Assembly: GCF_000317555.1 (NCBI RefSeq)
Contig: NC_019745.1
Coordinates: 5,150,001 to 5,214,000 of the forward strand
Origin: Gloeocapsa sp. PCC 7428
Lineage (GTDB): Bacteria > Cyanobacteriota > Cyanobacteriia > Cyanobacteriales > Chroococcidiopsidaceae
Direction: 5' to 3'
Length of the DNA: 64,000 nt
Shown here one piece after another: positions 8,108 through 17,439 of this stretch. A model generated the notes under the pieces. The model was not told the DNA's origin. It saw nothing but the letters and a program-made list of their open reading frames with translations, and searched no databases. Within the stretch, counting starts at the first letter, position 1. Each line of letters begins with the position of its first letter. The translations under genes were made by a program, and so were the position numbers.

Positions 8108-8167
8108 CTCGATTGACCCTCTCAACTCAACTATCCTCAATTTGCCAGGAATTTATGGTTTCGTCTT

Positions 8168-8179
8168 TGAGCTAGCTCA
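8168..8179. promoter_or_regulatory. Perfect palindrome TGAGCTAGCTCA upstream of the methyltransferase-cupin operon
   Basis: Identical to the sites at 6350-6361 and 24481-24492 and placed 61 bp before the methyltransferase start. A -10-like GATAGT lies 32 nt downstream on the minus strand. Confidence 0.6.
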
Positions 8180-8226
8180 TACTATTGAGTGGTAATTGGT
8201 AACTGGGAAAAGGTGTCTTTCAGGAT

Positions 8227-9090
8227 CTAACTATTGGTTTCGATATCGTACAACTGGCACAAGGTACGTAGCTTTGCAGTGAGGCGATCGCGCATCGACT
8301 CTGGAGATACAATTACGCAATCAGGTGCATACTGCATAACTTCACGCAAAAACCAAAAGCTAGAAGTCACTTGTCTAACAACTCGGCGTATTCGCTGGTT
8401 ATCTGCTAACCACTCGACAATCGTATCTTCGGGTTTGGCTTGATACGCAAATGCTAAGCCTTCTAATAAGTGCATTTCAACTTCAATACGATCCAACTGC
8501 GATCGCCAATGACCTGCAACAGGAATTACTGCTGCATCTGTAATCCGATCTAAACGTAGACTCCAATTATGAGCGAGTTCGGGTATGTCTGAGTTGCCTT
8601 CTTCTTCACACCAGCAATCGAGGTACTGGCGTTTTTCGTGTAGGGTAATTTTGCCACAGCGCACAGTGAAGTTCCAGATTCGTTCCGCAGCATCTTGATA
8701 GGAAAGCTGAAAAGGCTGATGACGTAGCAGGTAACGGTCAATTTCTAACCGCCAAGCTGGAGGAAGATTCTCTAAAAAGCGCTCGATATCTCGGCGTAAA
8801 GGTAAGGACACTTCGCTGCGTTCTAGTAGTAAGTTGGCAATAATTTGTGCTTGTTCTACTTGTCCAGTATCTGTTAAAGCTTGAAAAGACCTGGCTAATG
8901 CCTGAATACGTTCTGAAGACCAATTGCTGTTGGAAGCAATAAGTAATTGACGACGGGCAATCGCTTCGACAAGTTTTGAGATATTTGGGCGATCGCCCCA
9001 CAGCATACCCAATTCACGAGCGATCGTTTCTAGCTGCGCTTTATCCCGCTCTGAAATTGATAGTGTTATTGACTGACCTTTACGACTCAT
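8227..9090 (-). CDS. CRISPR-associated WYL-type transcriptional regulator of the type I-D locus
   Basis: A 287-residue protein divergent from cas3'. The N-terminus (about 1-50) looks like a DNA-binding ribbon/helix region (SITLSISERDKAQLETIA and NISKLVEAIARRQ). The middle has the WYL-like beta segment (QLSYQDAAERIWNFTVRCGKIT and EKRQYLDCW), with LRLDRITDAAVIP typical of the end of such domains. The C-terminus resembles the WCX extension. The arrangement corresponds to Synechocystis sll7009, reported as a repressor of its I-D CRISPR array, and to the TIGR03985 group of cyanobacterial CRISPR-associated proteins. A repeated 10-mer next to its start codon could be its operator. Family assignment is strong; repression here is inferred. 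Confidence 0.82.
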   Translation of the reverse strand: MSRKGQSITLSISERDKAQLETIARELGMLWGDRPNISKLVEAIARRQLLIASNSNWSSERIQALARSFQALTDTGQVEQAQIIANLLLERSEVSLPLRRDIERFLENLPPAWRLEIDRYLLRHQPFQLSYQDAAERIWNFTVRCGKITLHEKRQYLDCWCEEEGNSDIPELAHNWSLRLDRITDAAVIPVAGHWRSQLDRIEVEMHLLEGLAFAYQAKPEDTIVEWLADNQRIRRVVRQVTSSFWFLREVMQYAPDCVIVSPESMRDRLTAKLRTLCQLYDIETNS

Positions 9091-9094
9091 TTTA

Positions 9095-9104
9095 TACGGA
9101 CACT
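9095..9104. promoter_or_regulatory. TACGGACACT direct repeat, copy beside the WYL regulator start
   Basis: This 10-mer begins 5 bp beyond the regulator's start codon in the divergent promoter region and recurs exactly at 9177-9186, 82 bp away, just before cas3'. One copy next to each divergent gene is what an autoregulating local repressor would need. Confidence 0.5.
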
Positions 9105-9176
9105 TTACACGAATTTGATCTTGTCAATCTCTATTTTGCGTGCCAAGATGATAGGCAACAACAAAAAACGAAAACT

Positions 9177-9186
9177 TACGGACACT
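9177..9186. promoter_or_regulatory. TACGGACACT direct repeat, copy beside the cas3' start
   Basis: Exact second copy of the 10-mer at 9095-9104, ending 10 bp before the cas3' ATG. GGACA here also pairs with TGTCC at the start of the gene, giving a loose inverted repeat. Confidence 0.5.
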
Positions 9187-9196
9187 ATTTAAGTAT

Positions 9197-11323
9197 ATGT
9201 CCAATTATTGTATTACTCTCAAGCCTGTGTATTCTCAAACGGTTCCCACTCCAGAAGGCGTGAAACTACCAGAGGATTGGTCACTTTCCTGGCATCAAGC
9301 GGCAACTCTAGAGGCATTACGCAATTACGATGTAGTTTTTAATACGGCAATGACTGGTGATGGCAAAAGTCTAGCTGCCTATCTGCACGCGATGACAAGT
9401 CGTATCTCTACTTTGGCAATGTACCCGACGAACGAGTTGGCAAGAGATCAGGAAAAACAAGTACACAATTATAAGGACAAATTCCAACCAAAACACGATC
9501 CGCAAATTTATCGTTTGAATGCAGCAATCTTAGAAGATTTCATTATTACAAATAAACTACCTACAAAACAGTCAGGATTAATTAATCTCTCAAATCAAGC
9601 AGAAATTCTGCTAACTAACCCTGATATTTTTCACTATATCCATGATTTTCGTTATCTCAGACGTTATAAAAAGGGTGATAAGCTTAAGGGAGAAAATGCC
9701 GACAAGTTATTTAGAAAAATAGACGATAATTATAATTTGTTCATTTTTGATGAGTTTCATGTTTTCTCTTCTCCACAAGTTGCTAGTATTTTTAATGCTA
9801 TTTTGCTAATTAAACATACAACGACTCCTGGAAAAAAGTTTTTATTTTTATCTGCAACACCAAGCGAATTATTGCAAGAGTTTTTGACAAGATCGGGAAT
9901 CAGTTATAAAATCATCAATCCAGTTTCTCAAAATGCTTATTGCTTTTCGCCTACTAATGACAACTGGCGACAAATTAGTCAATCAATTACCTTGAATTTT
10001 CCTAAAGGTTTAGAACCAAGTATGCGTTCTAGTTATGATTGGCTGCAAGAAAATGCAAAGTCAGTAATTTTGAAATTCTTTCAAGATTATCCTCATAGCA
10101 AAGGGGCAATTATCCTTAATTCAATTGCTGCTGTTAAGAAGTTAAAGTCATATTTTGAAGAGATTTTTGAGCCATTAGGATTTAAGGTAAGGGAAAACAC
10201 AGGTTTAACGGGTGAAACCGAAAAAGCGGAATCAGTTGCTGAAGCAGACTTACTATTAGGAACTTCTACGATTGATGTAGGAGTTGATTTTAGAATTAAC
10301 TTTTTGGTATTTGAGGGTGCTGATGCAGGTAATTTTATCCAACGCTTTGGCAGAATTGGCAGACATCCAGGTTTTCCTATCTATCAAGCCTATGCACTCG
10401 TTCCTCAGTTCATTGTTGAACGGTTATTTGAAGTTGAGTCGCATCCTTTACGAGATGGCGAAAATTATGACCGAGTAACTTTTACAGAAGCAATTCGTTT
10501 GCATTACCCTTTCGTGAATGAATTTAGACAGTATCCCAAACGCTGGGGTGCGATTCAATCAGCTTGTATGCATCAAGAATTAAAACCACTTTCTTCACAG
10601 TATCCAGAGACAGCAACAAATTTTAAAGAAGATGTTGAAAATGCATTTGATGTTAATATTTGGCACAAGTATAAACAAATTACTCAATGTTTGGAAACGA
10701 GTAAAAAGAATAAAAAGATTATTGAAGAGGCGCGGAGTTTTCGGGGAAGCAGTCAGTTAGATTGTGCAATTTATGATGCTACAAACCCAAATGAAGCAGA
10801 GCATGAACGCTTCAAAATTTATAACTTACCAGGTATTCTCAGTAATTTTATATTCGAGTGGATGAACAAAGCCGAATTTATGCGTCAAGCAGAAGCTTTT
10901 GGAGTAAATACCACTCGAATCCAAGAGACTTTGTGCTGTTTGCGGTTGACTGGTTATCGAGATGTACGGGAAGACTGGCGGTTTTACTATCCAGAAGATA
11001 TCAGCGAAATTGCTGCGTTGGGTAAAGTGCATGTTTTGCAAGGTTTAGAAATATACCAACCACATGGTAGCGGGATTAATAGAATCAGTGATGCGGTGTC
11101 AAATCGAGGTTTGGTGTGCTTCATTTCAGATCGCGATCGCACTTATCTACGAGCGAAGTTAGGTTTACCTATCCACTTTCAAGCATATCCTCTAGCTGAC
11201 AAATACAGTAGCAGCGATCGCAGGTTACCACCGTACACCATTGCTTTTGGTAAATCTGCATTACTGCTAGAAACTCTACTTTGGTATTGGAAACCTAAGA
11301 AGAATGAAGGATGGATTTGCTAA
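9197..11323 (+). CDS. cas3: Type I-D CRISPR-associated helicase Cas3'
   Basis: A 708-residue superfamily 2 DNA helicase. Walker A is AMTGDGKS (51-58), the DExH-type Walker B is DEFH (185-188), motif III is SATPSE (from 219), and motif VI is QRFGRIGRH near 380. There is no fused HD nuclease domain, as expected in type I-D, where the HD domain is carried by Cas10d. It unwinds target DNA after Cascade recognition. The gene opens the cas operon and is separated from cas10d by 190 bp. The ATG at 9197 has no clear Shine-Dalgarno site. Identification is firm. Confidence 0.93.
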   Translation: MSNYCITLKPVYSQTVPTPEGVKLPEDWSLSWHQAATLEALRNYDVVFNTAMTGDGKSLAAYLHAMTSRISTLAMYPTNELARDQEKQVHNYKDKFQPKHDPQIYRLNAAILEDFIITNKLPTKQSGLINLSNQAEILLTNPDIFHYIHDFRYLRRYKKGDKLKGENADKLFRKIDDNYNLFIFDEFHVFSSPQVASIFNAILLIKHTTTPGKKFLFLSATPSELLQEFLTRSGISYKIINPVSQNAYCFSPTNDNWRQISQSITLNFPKGLEPSMRSSYDWLQENAKSVILKFFQDYPHSKGAIILNSIAAVKKLKSYFEEIFEPLGFKVRENTGLTGETEKAESVAEADLLLGTSTIDVGVDFRINFLVFEGADAGNFIQRFGRIGRHPGFPIYQAYALVPQFIVERLFEVESHPLRDGENYDRVTFTEAIRLHYPFVNEFRQYPKRWGAIQSACMHQELKPLSSQYPETATNFKEDVENAFDVNIWHKYKQITQCLETSKKNKKIIEEARSFRGSSQLDCAIYDATNPNEAEHERFKIYNLPGILSNFIFEWMNKAEFMRQAEAFGVNTTRIQETLCCLRLTGYRDVREDWRFYYPEDISEIAALGKVHVLQGLEIYQPHGSGINRISDAVSNRGLVCFISDRDRTYLRAKLGLPIHFQAYPLADKYSSSDRRLPPYTIAFGKSALLLETLLWYWKPKKNEGWIC

Positions 11324-11439
11324 AAATTTTACAGATCCGAATGTCTGTTTGGGAAACTTTGTATTAAAAGACATCGGATTTAGGTTTCCTTAATATTAGA
11401 CCTGCTAGCTGGTGGAGAAGCTAACGAGAACAAGGTTTA

Positions 11440-11517
11440 ATGTCAGTCACAGCAAAATTGTGGATTATCCAACAAAAAACTATTCAAGATTATCAACAAG
11501 AGGAACAAGATAAATGA
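11440..11517 (+). CDS. Possible 25-residue ORF coupled to cas10d
   Basis: An ATG at 11440 opens a 25-codon frame rich in Gln and Lys that ends in TGA overlapping the cas10d start as ATGA (11514-11517). AAGG sits 5 nt before its ATG. The overlap is typical of translational coupling, so this could be a leader peptide or just chance. There is no homology I recognise. Confidence 0.3.
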   Translation: MSVTAKLWIIQQKTIQDYQQEEQDK

Positions 11518-14500
11518 GTGAAGATAACTTCGAGGAGTTTTTAGAAATTTCCAACTTTGATAATGACGATGAGGAGCAAGATACTCCGCTTCAACGGGAA
11601 TTACTCACAATTCGCTTATTTAAAAATGCAATTAGAGAAGCAGCAGGCAACGAAGACGATCTTATTATAACAAGTTTTGCTGAGAATGTTTTACCTAATT
11701 TGATTCATCAGTTAGTAGGAGCAACTGCTAAAGGAGGTCAATTTACTGAAGATCGTAAAGCTGAGAATAAAAATGTTGAACGTAGCAAGCACGATCAATC
11801 TTTTATTTCACATTTATTGAATGGCTTGTTTCCTACCTATCGCATTGTGCGAAAGCTTAGATCAGTAGATATAGGTACAAATCGAGTGAAACGTCAGTGC
11901 GAAGAGTTAGAGATTCGGTTATTTATTGCAGCTTACATTCTGCACGATTTTGATAAATTTCCTTATTATTCTAACTGGCTTTTAACGACATCTGATAAGT
12001 TTGTAAACCGTGACTGGCGTAAACAACCACCTCATAAATCAGATGCGCTTAACTTTGGACGTGGATTTGTTCGAGAAAATATTATCGTATTTGGGTTAGA
12101 TAAATTCTTAGGAAAAGATTGGGAAAGCTACATTGATGATGTTGTCTGGCTGAGTCATAATGCAGGGGAAAAATATGATAGCGATCGCGGATTAGAAGTA
12201 CGTGGTTTACAATGTCGCCTTGATACTAGAGTAAGAGGAGTTTTGCAAACTCTCGTGCGAGTCGCAGACTTATTTGCATCGGTAATCAAATATCCCCAAG
12301 ATATAGAAAGTAATCGTCACAGTGACGGTTTACCAGAATTATTAAACGACTTAAGTCACGGACAATTACAGTTTAGCTACCATGCTTTATCTGACAATCG
12401 GGGTGTCCTCACAAACATTTTAAATAACGCCTTAATTGATGCTCATCCAAAAAAATATTACATACCATTATTATATTTATCTAATGGTGTTGTCTATCTA
12501 GCTAATGTTGATGCTCCTGCTATTAATACTGATGATATTTCCGCTCAAGTTATTGCTAAAATTAAAAGCCTTTGTAGTAACCAGTTGACTAAAAGACAAA
12601 TAGGTTTTAGTAGAGATGGTAAAGGCTTAAAGTTTGCTGACTACTACTGGCTATTTTTCAGTGTTGATGAACTAATGAAAGTCAGCATCAATGCTGCTTG
12701 TAGAATTATTCCTGATACTAAAGTAGCATCAGCTAGTAAGCGTAGCCAAAGCCTACAAAATTTTCAGAGAAATGGTGATTTATCACGTGGTTTAAATTTA
12801 GTATTTGGCAATGAAATTCAAATTGATAGATTAGCAGAATTTGGCGATACTTTGTGTCGAGGTATATGGGGGAAATGGTGCGATCGCGCTAAAGAATACC
12901 AGAAAAAGTTTTCAAAAAATCAACGCAAAGTAATCCCAGATTTAGACCTTACTCAAAAATTAGCTGAATATTTGGGTTTATCACAGGAACTAACTGCTAT
13001 CAAACAAATTCAATCATTAAAGAAAACTGGCGGTGTTCCGCTTGATTGGTACTATCTAGCAGCTAAATACTATGAAAACAATCCAGGTAAAGATTTAGCA
13101 CAAAATATAGAGCTAATGGAAGGTATGGTAACTTGTGCAGCTAATCTTATTCAGCCAATTATAGCAGAGTTGGAAATTCCTGATGGTTGGGATGATTTGC
13201 GAACTTACGTCAACAGAATAATTTCATTACCTACAGGAGTAGTTATTGAACCCAAACCAGAGCAATTTTTAGTGGAGTTGAACCGATATCATGCTGCTAA
13301 AGTTACAACAGGAAGAGGTAGAGAAAATGTGTGCGCGATGTCTAGTTCTGCTTATACTGTAACTGAACAAATGGAATCAGCAACTTTATTTGCTCCCCAA
13401 GTTTACAGCAACCGCCAAATTTTATTTAACACGCAAGCAGCGAAACGGCAAATTTGCTCAATTTGGTCAATTGAAATCATGTTGCGGCAAATTTTGATGA
13501 GTAAAACAAATGCTACTGGTGCAGATTTTGAAAGTCAAAAATATCGGTATCTCTATCTCTACCCTACTTATTTCTTTACGCCAGAAACTAATAAATTTCT
13601 TCAAAAAGCTTACAATTCAATTGCTCAAACTCGCTTTGATGCTGAACTGCGCAAACATTTCGTTTCTAAAGAACAAGTTGCTAATTTTACAATAAATAAC
13701 TACCAGCAAGTTGATGATTTATTGATTAAGCAGAATATTCAACCAGAAGATGATCGTACTTTTAAGATAAATTATCCTGAAGATGAAACTTTAACTTTCT
13801 TCTTTATCGGTTTACCACCAGGGCGCGATCCAACTGATACCGAATCGTGGATAATGCCGGCTTGGTTAGCTTTAACCTTGCCCTTGGTGATGGATGTTAA
13901 AGTTGTGGCATCTGAATCACCTGTACCACCTTTTATTAATGGTGCGGATTTTGAACAAACAACTTTACTCGATGGTGAACATCAAGCTATTCGTTCTTTA
14001 GTTAAGAAAGATAGCTATCGATTGGACAGTATTCTACCACGTGAATCACAAAAATTTTCTCCCCTAAATGCACTCACTGCTGCTTACTGTATTCACTTAG
14101 AAGTTAACCGGAAAAAAGATGGTAATCCTGACTGGGGTAAATTAGGAGATTTAGCACGCGACTTAGAAACTAATCCTTTGTATGTTTTTCATTACCTGAA
14201 TAAATGGCTAAGAAAACAGGACAAAATTGAAACTGTACCCATTGCCAAAATTCGATTGTATTTGAATTTTTACTACTACTTTGAACCCGAAGGAGACAAA
14301 GTGAATCAACTACGTCAACTTACTCAACTCTTCCGTCGATTTTATCGAGCTAAGAGTCAGTACGCCAAAGCAAATGCAATTCTTAAACCAATTGATGAAG
14401 CAGCTAACGTAATTTTGAAATTTGATAAAACTTTAGCTAATGATAATCAATGTCTCACAGATGTTGTGTATGCACGTGTAGCAAAGCTAATGAATAATGT

Positions 14501-14798
14501 AAGACGCGGTGCGGCTGAGGGAAAACCTACTTTAAAATTAGTTGATGGCAAATGGAAACCTGCTTTAACCCCAGAAGAGGAACGTCAAGCCGTTTATGCG
14601 TTTGCTGAGTATTTTGTGAATGAGATTTTTGAGGGGAGTTTTAAAGGCGATCGCGCACGTTTAGCAGGTACACAACTAAATTTGATTCGAGATACCTGTG
14701 AATATTTATACCGCCTTGAAGACGACAAAGAACGTCAAGAACGGAAAGTGGTTGAACCAGACGAAATTTCTGATATTGAAAATTCAGAAGTAGCTTAA
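11514..14798 (+). CDS. cas10d: Type I-D Cascade large subunit/nuclease Cas10d (Csc3)
   Basis: A 1094-residue protein, typical length for Cas10d. The N-terminal HD nuclease domain is marked by H144-D145 in AAYILHDFDKF and a further His in WLSHNAGEKYD (about 216), which would cut target DNA in place of the HD domain missing from Cas3'. The remainder contains the degenerate palm-like region and a C-terminal helical part rich in charged residues (from about 900). I see no canonical GGDD cyclase motif, in line with type I-D. It functions in the effector complex with Csc2 and Csc1, encoded immediately downstream. Confidence 0.92.
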   Translation: MSEDNFEEFLEISNFDNDDEEQDTPLQRELLTIRLFKNAIREAAGNEDDLIITSFAENVLPNLIHQLVGATAKGGQFTEDRKAENKNVERSKHDQSFISHLLNGLFPTYRIVRKLRSVDIGTNRVKRQCEELEIRLFIAAYILHDFDKFPYYSNWLLTTSDKFVNRDWRKQPPHKSDALNFGRGFVRENIIVFGLDKFLGKDWESYIDDVVWLSHNAGEKYDSDRGLEVRGLQCRLDTRVRGVLQTLVRVADLFASVIKYPQDIESNRHSDGLPELLNDLSHGQLQFSYHALSDNRGVLTNILNNALIDAHPKKYYIPLLYLSNGVVYLANVDAPAINTDDISAQVIAKIKSLCSNQLTKRQIGFSRDGKGLKFADYYWLFFSVDELMKVSINAACRIIPDTKVASASKRSQSLQNFQRNGDLSRGLNLVFGNEIQIDRLAEFGDTLCRGIWGKWCDRAKEYQKKFSKNQRKVIPDLDLTQKLAEYLGLSQELTAIKQIQSLKKTGGVPLDWYYLAAKYYENNPGKDLAQNIELMEGMVTCAANLIQPIIAELEIPDGWDDLRTYVNRIISLPTGVVIEPKPEQFLVELNRYHAAKVTTGRGRENVCAMSSSAYTVTEQMESATLFAPQVYSNRQILFNTQAAKRQICSIWSIEIMLRQILMSKTNATGADFESQKYRYLYLYPTYFFTPETNKFLQKAYNSIAQTRFDAELRKHFVSKEQVANFTINNYQQVDDLLIKQNIQPEDDRTFKINYPEDETLTFFFIGLPPGRDPTDTESWIMPAWLALTLPLVMDVKVVASESPVPPFINGADFEQTTLLDGEHQAIRSLVKKDSYRLDSILPRESQKFSPLNALTAAYCIHLEVNRKKDGNPDWGKLGDLARDLETNPLYVFHYLNKWLRKQDKIETVPIAKIRLYLNFYYYFEPEGDKVNQLRQLTQLFRRFYRAKSQYAKANAILKPIDEAANVILKFDKTLANDNQCLTDVVYARVAKLMNNVRRGAAEGKPTLKLVDGKWKPALTPEEERQAVYAFAEYFVNEIFEGSFKGDRARLAGTQLNLIRDTCEYLYRLEDDKERQERKVVEPDEISDIENSEVA

Positions 14799-14833
14799 GT
14801 TTTTACTAACGTAATCTTATAGGAGACAAAAAA

Positions 14834-15853
14834 ATGCAATTTCTCAAAACTGTTGATGCTAAATTTTTCCACAACGAAATTCCTGCTAAACCGATGGGTA
14901 AATATGCTCATTTTATTACTATTCGCGTGACTGAATCTTACCCATTATTTCAAACTGATGGCGAATTAAATAAAGCAAGAGTCCGTGCTGGAGTTAACAA
15001 TCCAGAACCAATTAGCCGCTTAGCAATGTTTAAACGCAAACAGTCTACACCGGAGCGTTTAACTGGGCGTGAATTATTGCGCAACTATCAGATCGGTGAT
15101 TGGGAAAAGTGTGACTACAACGTAGATTTTAGTAAAACTACACCTGACTGCATTCTATATGGATTTGCGATTGGTGACTCTGGTTCAGAAAAATCCAAAG
15201 TTGTAGTAGACACAGCTTATTCAATTACTTCCTTTGATGATTCACATCTAAATTTTACGCTCAACGCACCATTTGAAAACGGCACTATGAGTCGTAAAGG
15301 AGAAGTAACCAGCCGTATTAACAGTCAAGACCACATCTTACCGCAAATTTTCTTTCCAAGTATTGTGACACTAAAAGATCCTACAGAAGCAAGCTTTCTG
15401 TATGTTTTTAACAACATTTTACGAACACGTCACTACGGAGCGCAAACAACTCGTACTGGTAGGGTTCGCAATCAATTAATTGGAATCGTATTTGCTGATG
15501 GTGAAATTGTAAGCAACTTACGATGGACACAAAAAATCTATGACTTGCTTCAAGATAAAGGGCAAATTAATCCTCCTGATCCACTTAGTGAAGATGATGT
15601 TTTACAAGCTGCCAACCACGCAATCACTGAATTAATGACTCAAGAGTGCATCTCTCATAGCGACTTCATTGGTGATAATTTCCAGCGTCTATTAATTGAA
15701 GTTAAATCAATTACTGGCGATGAAAACAGACTGAAAGAATTGTTAAATAAAGCGAATACTGAGTCATCTACCTATGCAAAGCAGTACATTCTTAAGCCAG
15801 AAAAAGAGAAGAAAGCTGAGAATAAAACTAGAGCAAGTGCAGCTAAGGAGTAA
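14834..15853 (+). CDS. csc2: Type I-D Cascade backbone subunit Csc2 (Cas7)
   Basis: A 339-residue Cas7-family RRM-fold protein that forms the crRNA-binding filament. The family-typical N-terminus (FHNEIPAKPMGKYAHFITIRVTE-like region, about 12-34) and the central glycine/threonine-rich stretch are present, including HYGAQTTRTGRVRNQL near 200-215, which in Csc2 structures contributes to RNA and DNA contact. The start is supported by AGGAGA upstream. A lysine-rich tail (from about 315) is a likely flexible end. Its position between cas10d and csc1 fits the standard order. Confidence 0.93.
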   Translation: MQFLKTVDAKFFHNEIPAKPMGKYAHFITIRVTESYPLFQTDGELNKARVRAGVNNPEPISRLAMFKRKQSTPERLTGRELLRNYQIGDWEKCDYNVDFSKTTPDCILYGFAIGDSGSEKSKVVVDTAYSITSFDDSHLNFTLNAPFENGTMSRKGEVTSRINSQDHILPQIFFPSIVTLKDPTEASFLYVFNNILRTRHYGAQTTRTGRVRNQLIGIVFADGEIVSNLRWTQKIYDLLQDKGQINPPDPLSEDDVLQAANHAITELMTQECISHSDFIGDNFQRLLIEVKSITGDENRLKELLNKANTESSTYAKQYILKPEKEKKAENKTRASAAKE

Positions 15854-15858
15854 AACAA

Positions 15859-16563
15859 ATGGCTTTAATTTACCGCTGTCAATTAGAATTACACGATAGC
15901 CTCTACTATGCAACTCGTGAGATTGGAAGACTTTATGAAACAGAGCCAGTAATTCACAACTATGCTCTTTGTTATGCGCTGGGTTTAGTTGATAGCGAAG
16001 TTTACTCTACTACAGTTGCAGAAGAACATTCATATCGTTACTTTTGCCCTGAGCAAATTCCTAAATACAAGGAGCATTTAACACCACTTAATCAGCAAGG
16101 AATTTATGTAACTCCAGCGCGTTCAATCGAACATACTGCTATGCTCAATACCTGGAAATATGCTAATAACAACTACCATGTTGAGATGGAAAAGACTCAA
16201 AAGAATATTCCTAGTTTTGGTAGGGCAAAAGAAGTTGCGCCGGAAAGTCTATTTGAGTTTTTTGTAATCTGTCAAAAGGAAATTCAATTACCGAAATGGA
16301 TTCGCCTAGGCAAGTGGATGAGTAAAGCAGAAGTAAAGCAGTTAGATTATTTAGAAGTAAAAACTTCAACCACAGAAGAAAACTTTACTTTTCCTTACCC
16401 GCTCAATCCGTTAGATGTGATGTTCACCCATCAAATTATTAATTACGATGTGGTAAATATGCCTCCTGTTAGCTTGATTCAAAATATCCGAATTCAAGGG
16501 CATTGCTATCAGTACAAGCACTTACAAATCCCTGCTAGAATGCAGTACCGTTTTCACGGATAA
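15859..16563 (+). CDS. csc1: Type I-D Cascade subunit Csc1 (Cas5)
   Basis: A 234-residue protein that begins MALIYRCQLELHDSLYYATR, typical of Csc1/Cas5 of type I-D, where the N-terminal RRM binds the crRNA 5' handle. Later landmarks include YVTPARSIEHTAMLNTWKY and a C-terminal FPYPLNPLD segment. It starts 5 bp after csc2 with AAGGAG overlapping the end of that gene, so the two are translationally linked. A hairpin 41 bp after its stop could attenuate transcription before the distal genes. Confidence 0.92.
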   Translation: MALIYRCQLELHDSLYYATREIGRLYETEPVIHNYALCYALGLVDSEVYSTTVAEEHSYRYFCPEQIPKYKEHLTPLNQQGIYVTPARSIEHTAMLNTWKYANNNYHVEMEKTQKNIPSFGRAKEVAPESLFEFFVICQKEIQLPKWIRLGKWMSKAEVKQLDYLEVKTSTTEENFTFPYPLNPLDVMFTHQIINYDVVNMPPVSLIQNIRIQGHCYQYKHLQIPARMQYRFHG

Positions 16564-16603
16564 GTTACTCGACAGTCACTGAGGAGAAATTGATAAAGTC
16601 AAA

Positions 16604-16625
16604 GAAGTCTACAACTGTGGACTTC
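16604..16625. terminator. Hairpin after csc1, possible attenuator or terminator
   Basis: GAAGTCTAC pairs with GTGGACTTC (9 bp with one G-T pair, 4-nt loop AACT). Downstream is AAATAGATTTTTG, only a short T-run. It lies in the 258-bp gap between csc1 and the dioxygenase gene, so it may separate two cas transcription units. Confidence 0.45.
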
Positions 16626-16821
16626 AAATAGATTTTTGAAAACAAAATAAATTTGGTCTATGTGTTTATTCGCTCAATATGCTTCACACCTCAATTCTTA
16701 ACTTACTTTCCCAATCTCCTATTTAACCTAGACACCTTAGTGGTAAACATCTCCATATATTTTTAACCTTGATTAGTTCTATCGATAAAACATTAAAAAA
16801 CTCATCCCTCTGGAATCCACT

Positions 16822-17439
16822 TTGAAATACTATTATCAACACCCCAATGCCTTTTCTAGTAATTACCTCAAAAATCTGTGTGGAGAAATTCGAGCTTGCT
16901 CTTACTTTGCTGTTAATAACCTCAACCGCGATTTTGTAAATACAAAAGGATTTTCAGTGGTGTTTCAGCGATCGCACTTGGCAAAAGTAGTGCAGCAGTT
17001 TCCTTTCTTCAAGTCTTATCTAGATCAGGCTCTTCTACCAAATTGTAATGCTTTTTACCTCAATCCCTTACTACTCAAGGAAGGCTCTCGCGTCGATCCA
17101 CATATTGATCGCTCGCTACGTTCCTACTGTAAAACTATTGAACCACCTGCGATCGTTAGCGTTCTTTATGTGCAAGTACCACCCGATTTACAAGGAGGAG
17201 AATTAGTATTGTGCTGCAACAAACGCCAAGTTGGGCAAATTAAGCCGCAAACGAATACTTTACTTTATTTTCAAGGTGACTTAACTCATTCGGTTAATGC
17301 TGTGAAAACTCCAGGAACTCGCCTGAGTTTAGTTTGCGAACAGTATAGTTTAAACGAGGTTGAACTTTCAGAAATTCCGCAGTTTACCGTGGAGTCAAGA
17401 ACTGCTCAGTCTAAAACGAAGAAGAGATATGCCTCATAG
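16822..17439 (+). CDS. 2-oxoglutarate/Fe(II)-dependent dioxygenase embedded in the type I-D cas operon
   Basis: A 205-residue protein with the double-stranded beta-helix metal motif of 2OG/Fe(II) enzymes: H94 and D96 in DPHIDRS, distal H156 in GDLTHSVNAV, and R167 in GTRLSL for the 2-oxoglutarate carboxylate. GGELVL (about 125-130) is another family hallmark, and SVLYVQVP resembles prolyl-hydroxylase-like members. The C-terminus is basic. No ATG fits; TTG at 16822 is the best available start, so the N-terminus is uncertain. It overlaps cas6 by 11 nt (17429-17439), implying coupled translation. This gene is not part of the standard I-D set. Substrate, whether protein, nucleic acid or metabolite, is unknown. 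Confidence 0.82.
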   Translation: MKYYYQHPNAFSSNYLKNLCGEIRACSYFAVNNLNRDFVNTKGFSVVFQRSHLAKVVQQFPFFKSYLDQALLPNCNAFYLNPLLLKEGSRVDPHIDRSLRSYCKTIEPPAIVSVLYVQVPPDLQGGELVLCCNKRQVGQIKPQTNTLLYFQGDLTHSVNAVKTPGTRLSLVCEQYSLNEVELSEIPQFTVESRTAQSKTKKRYAS

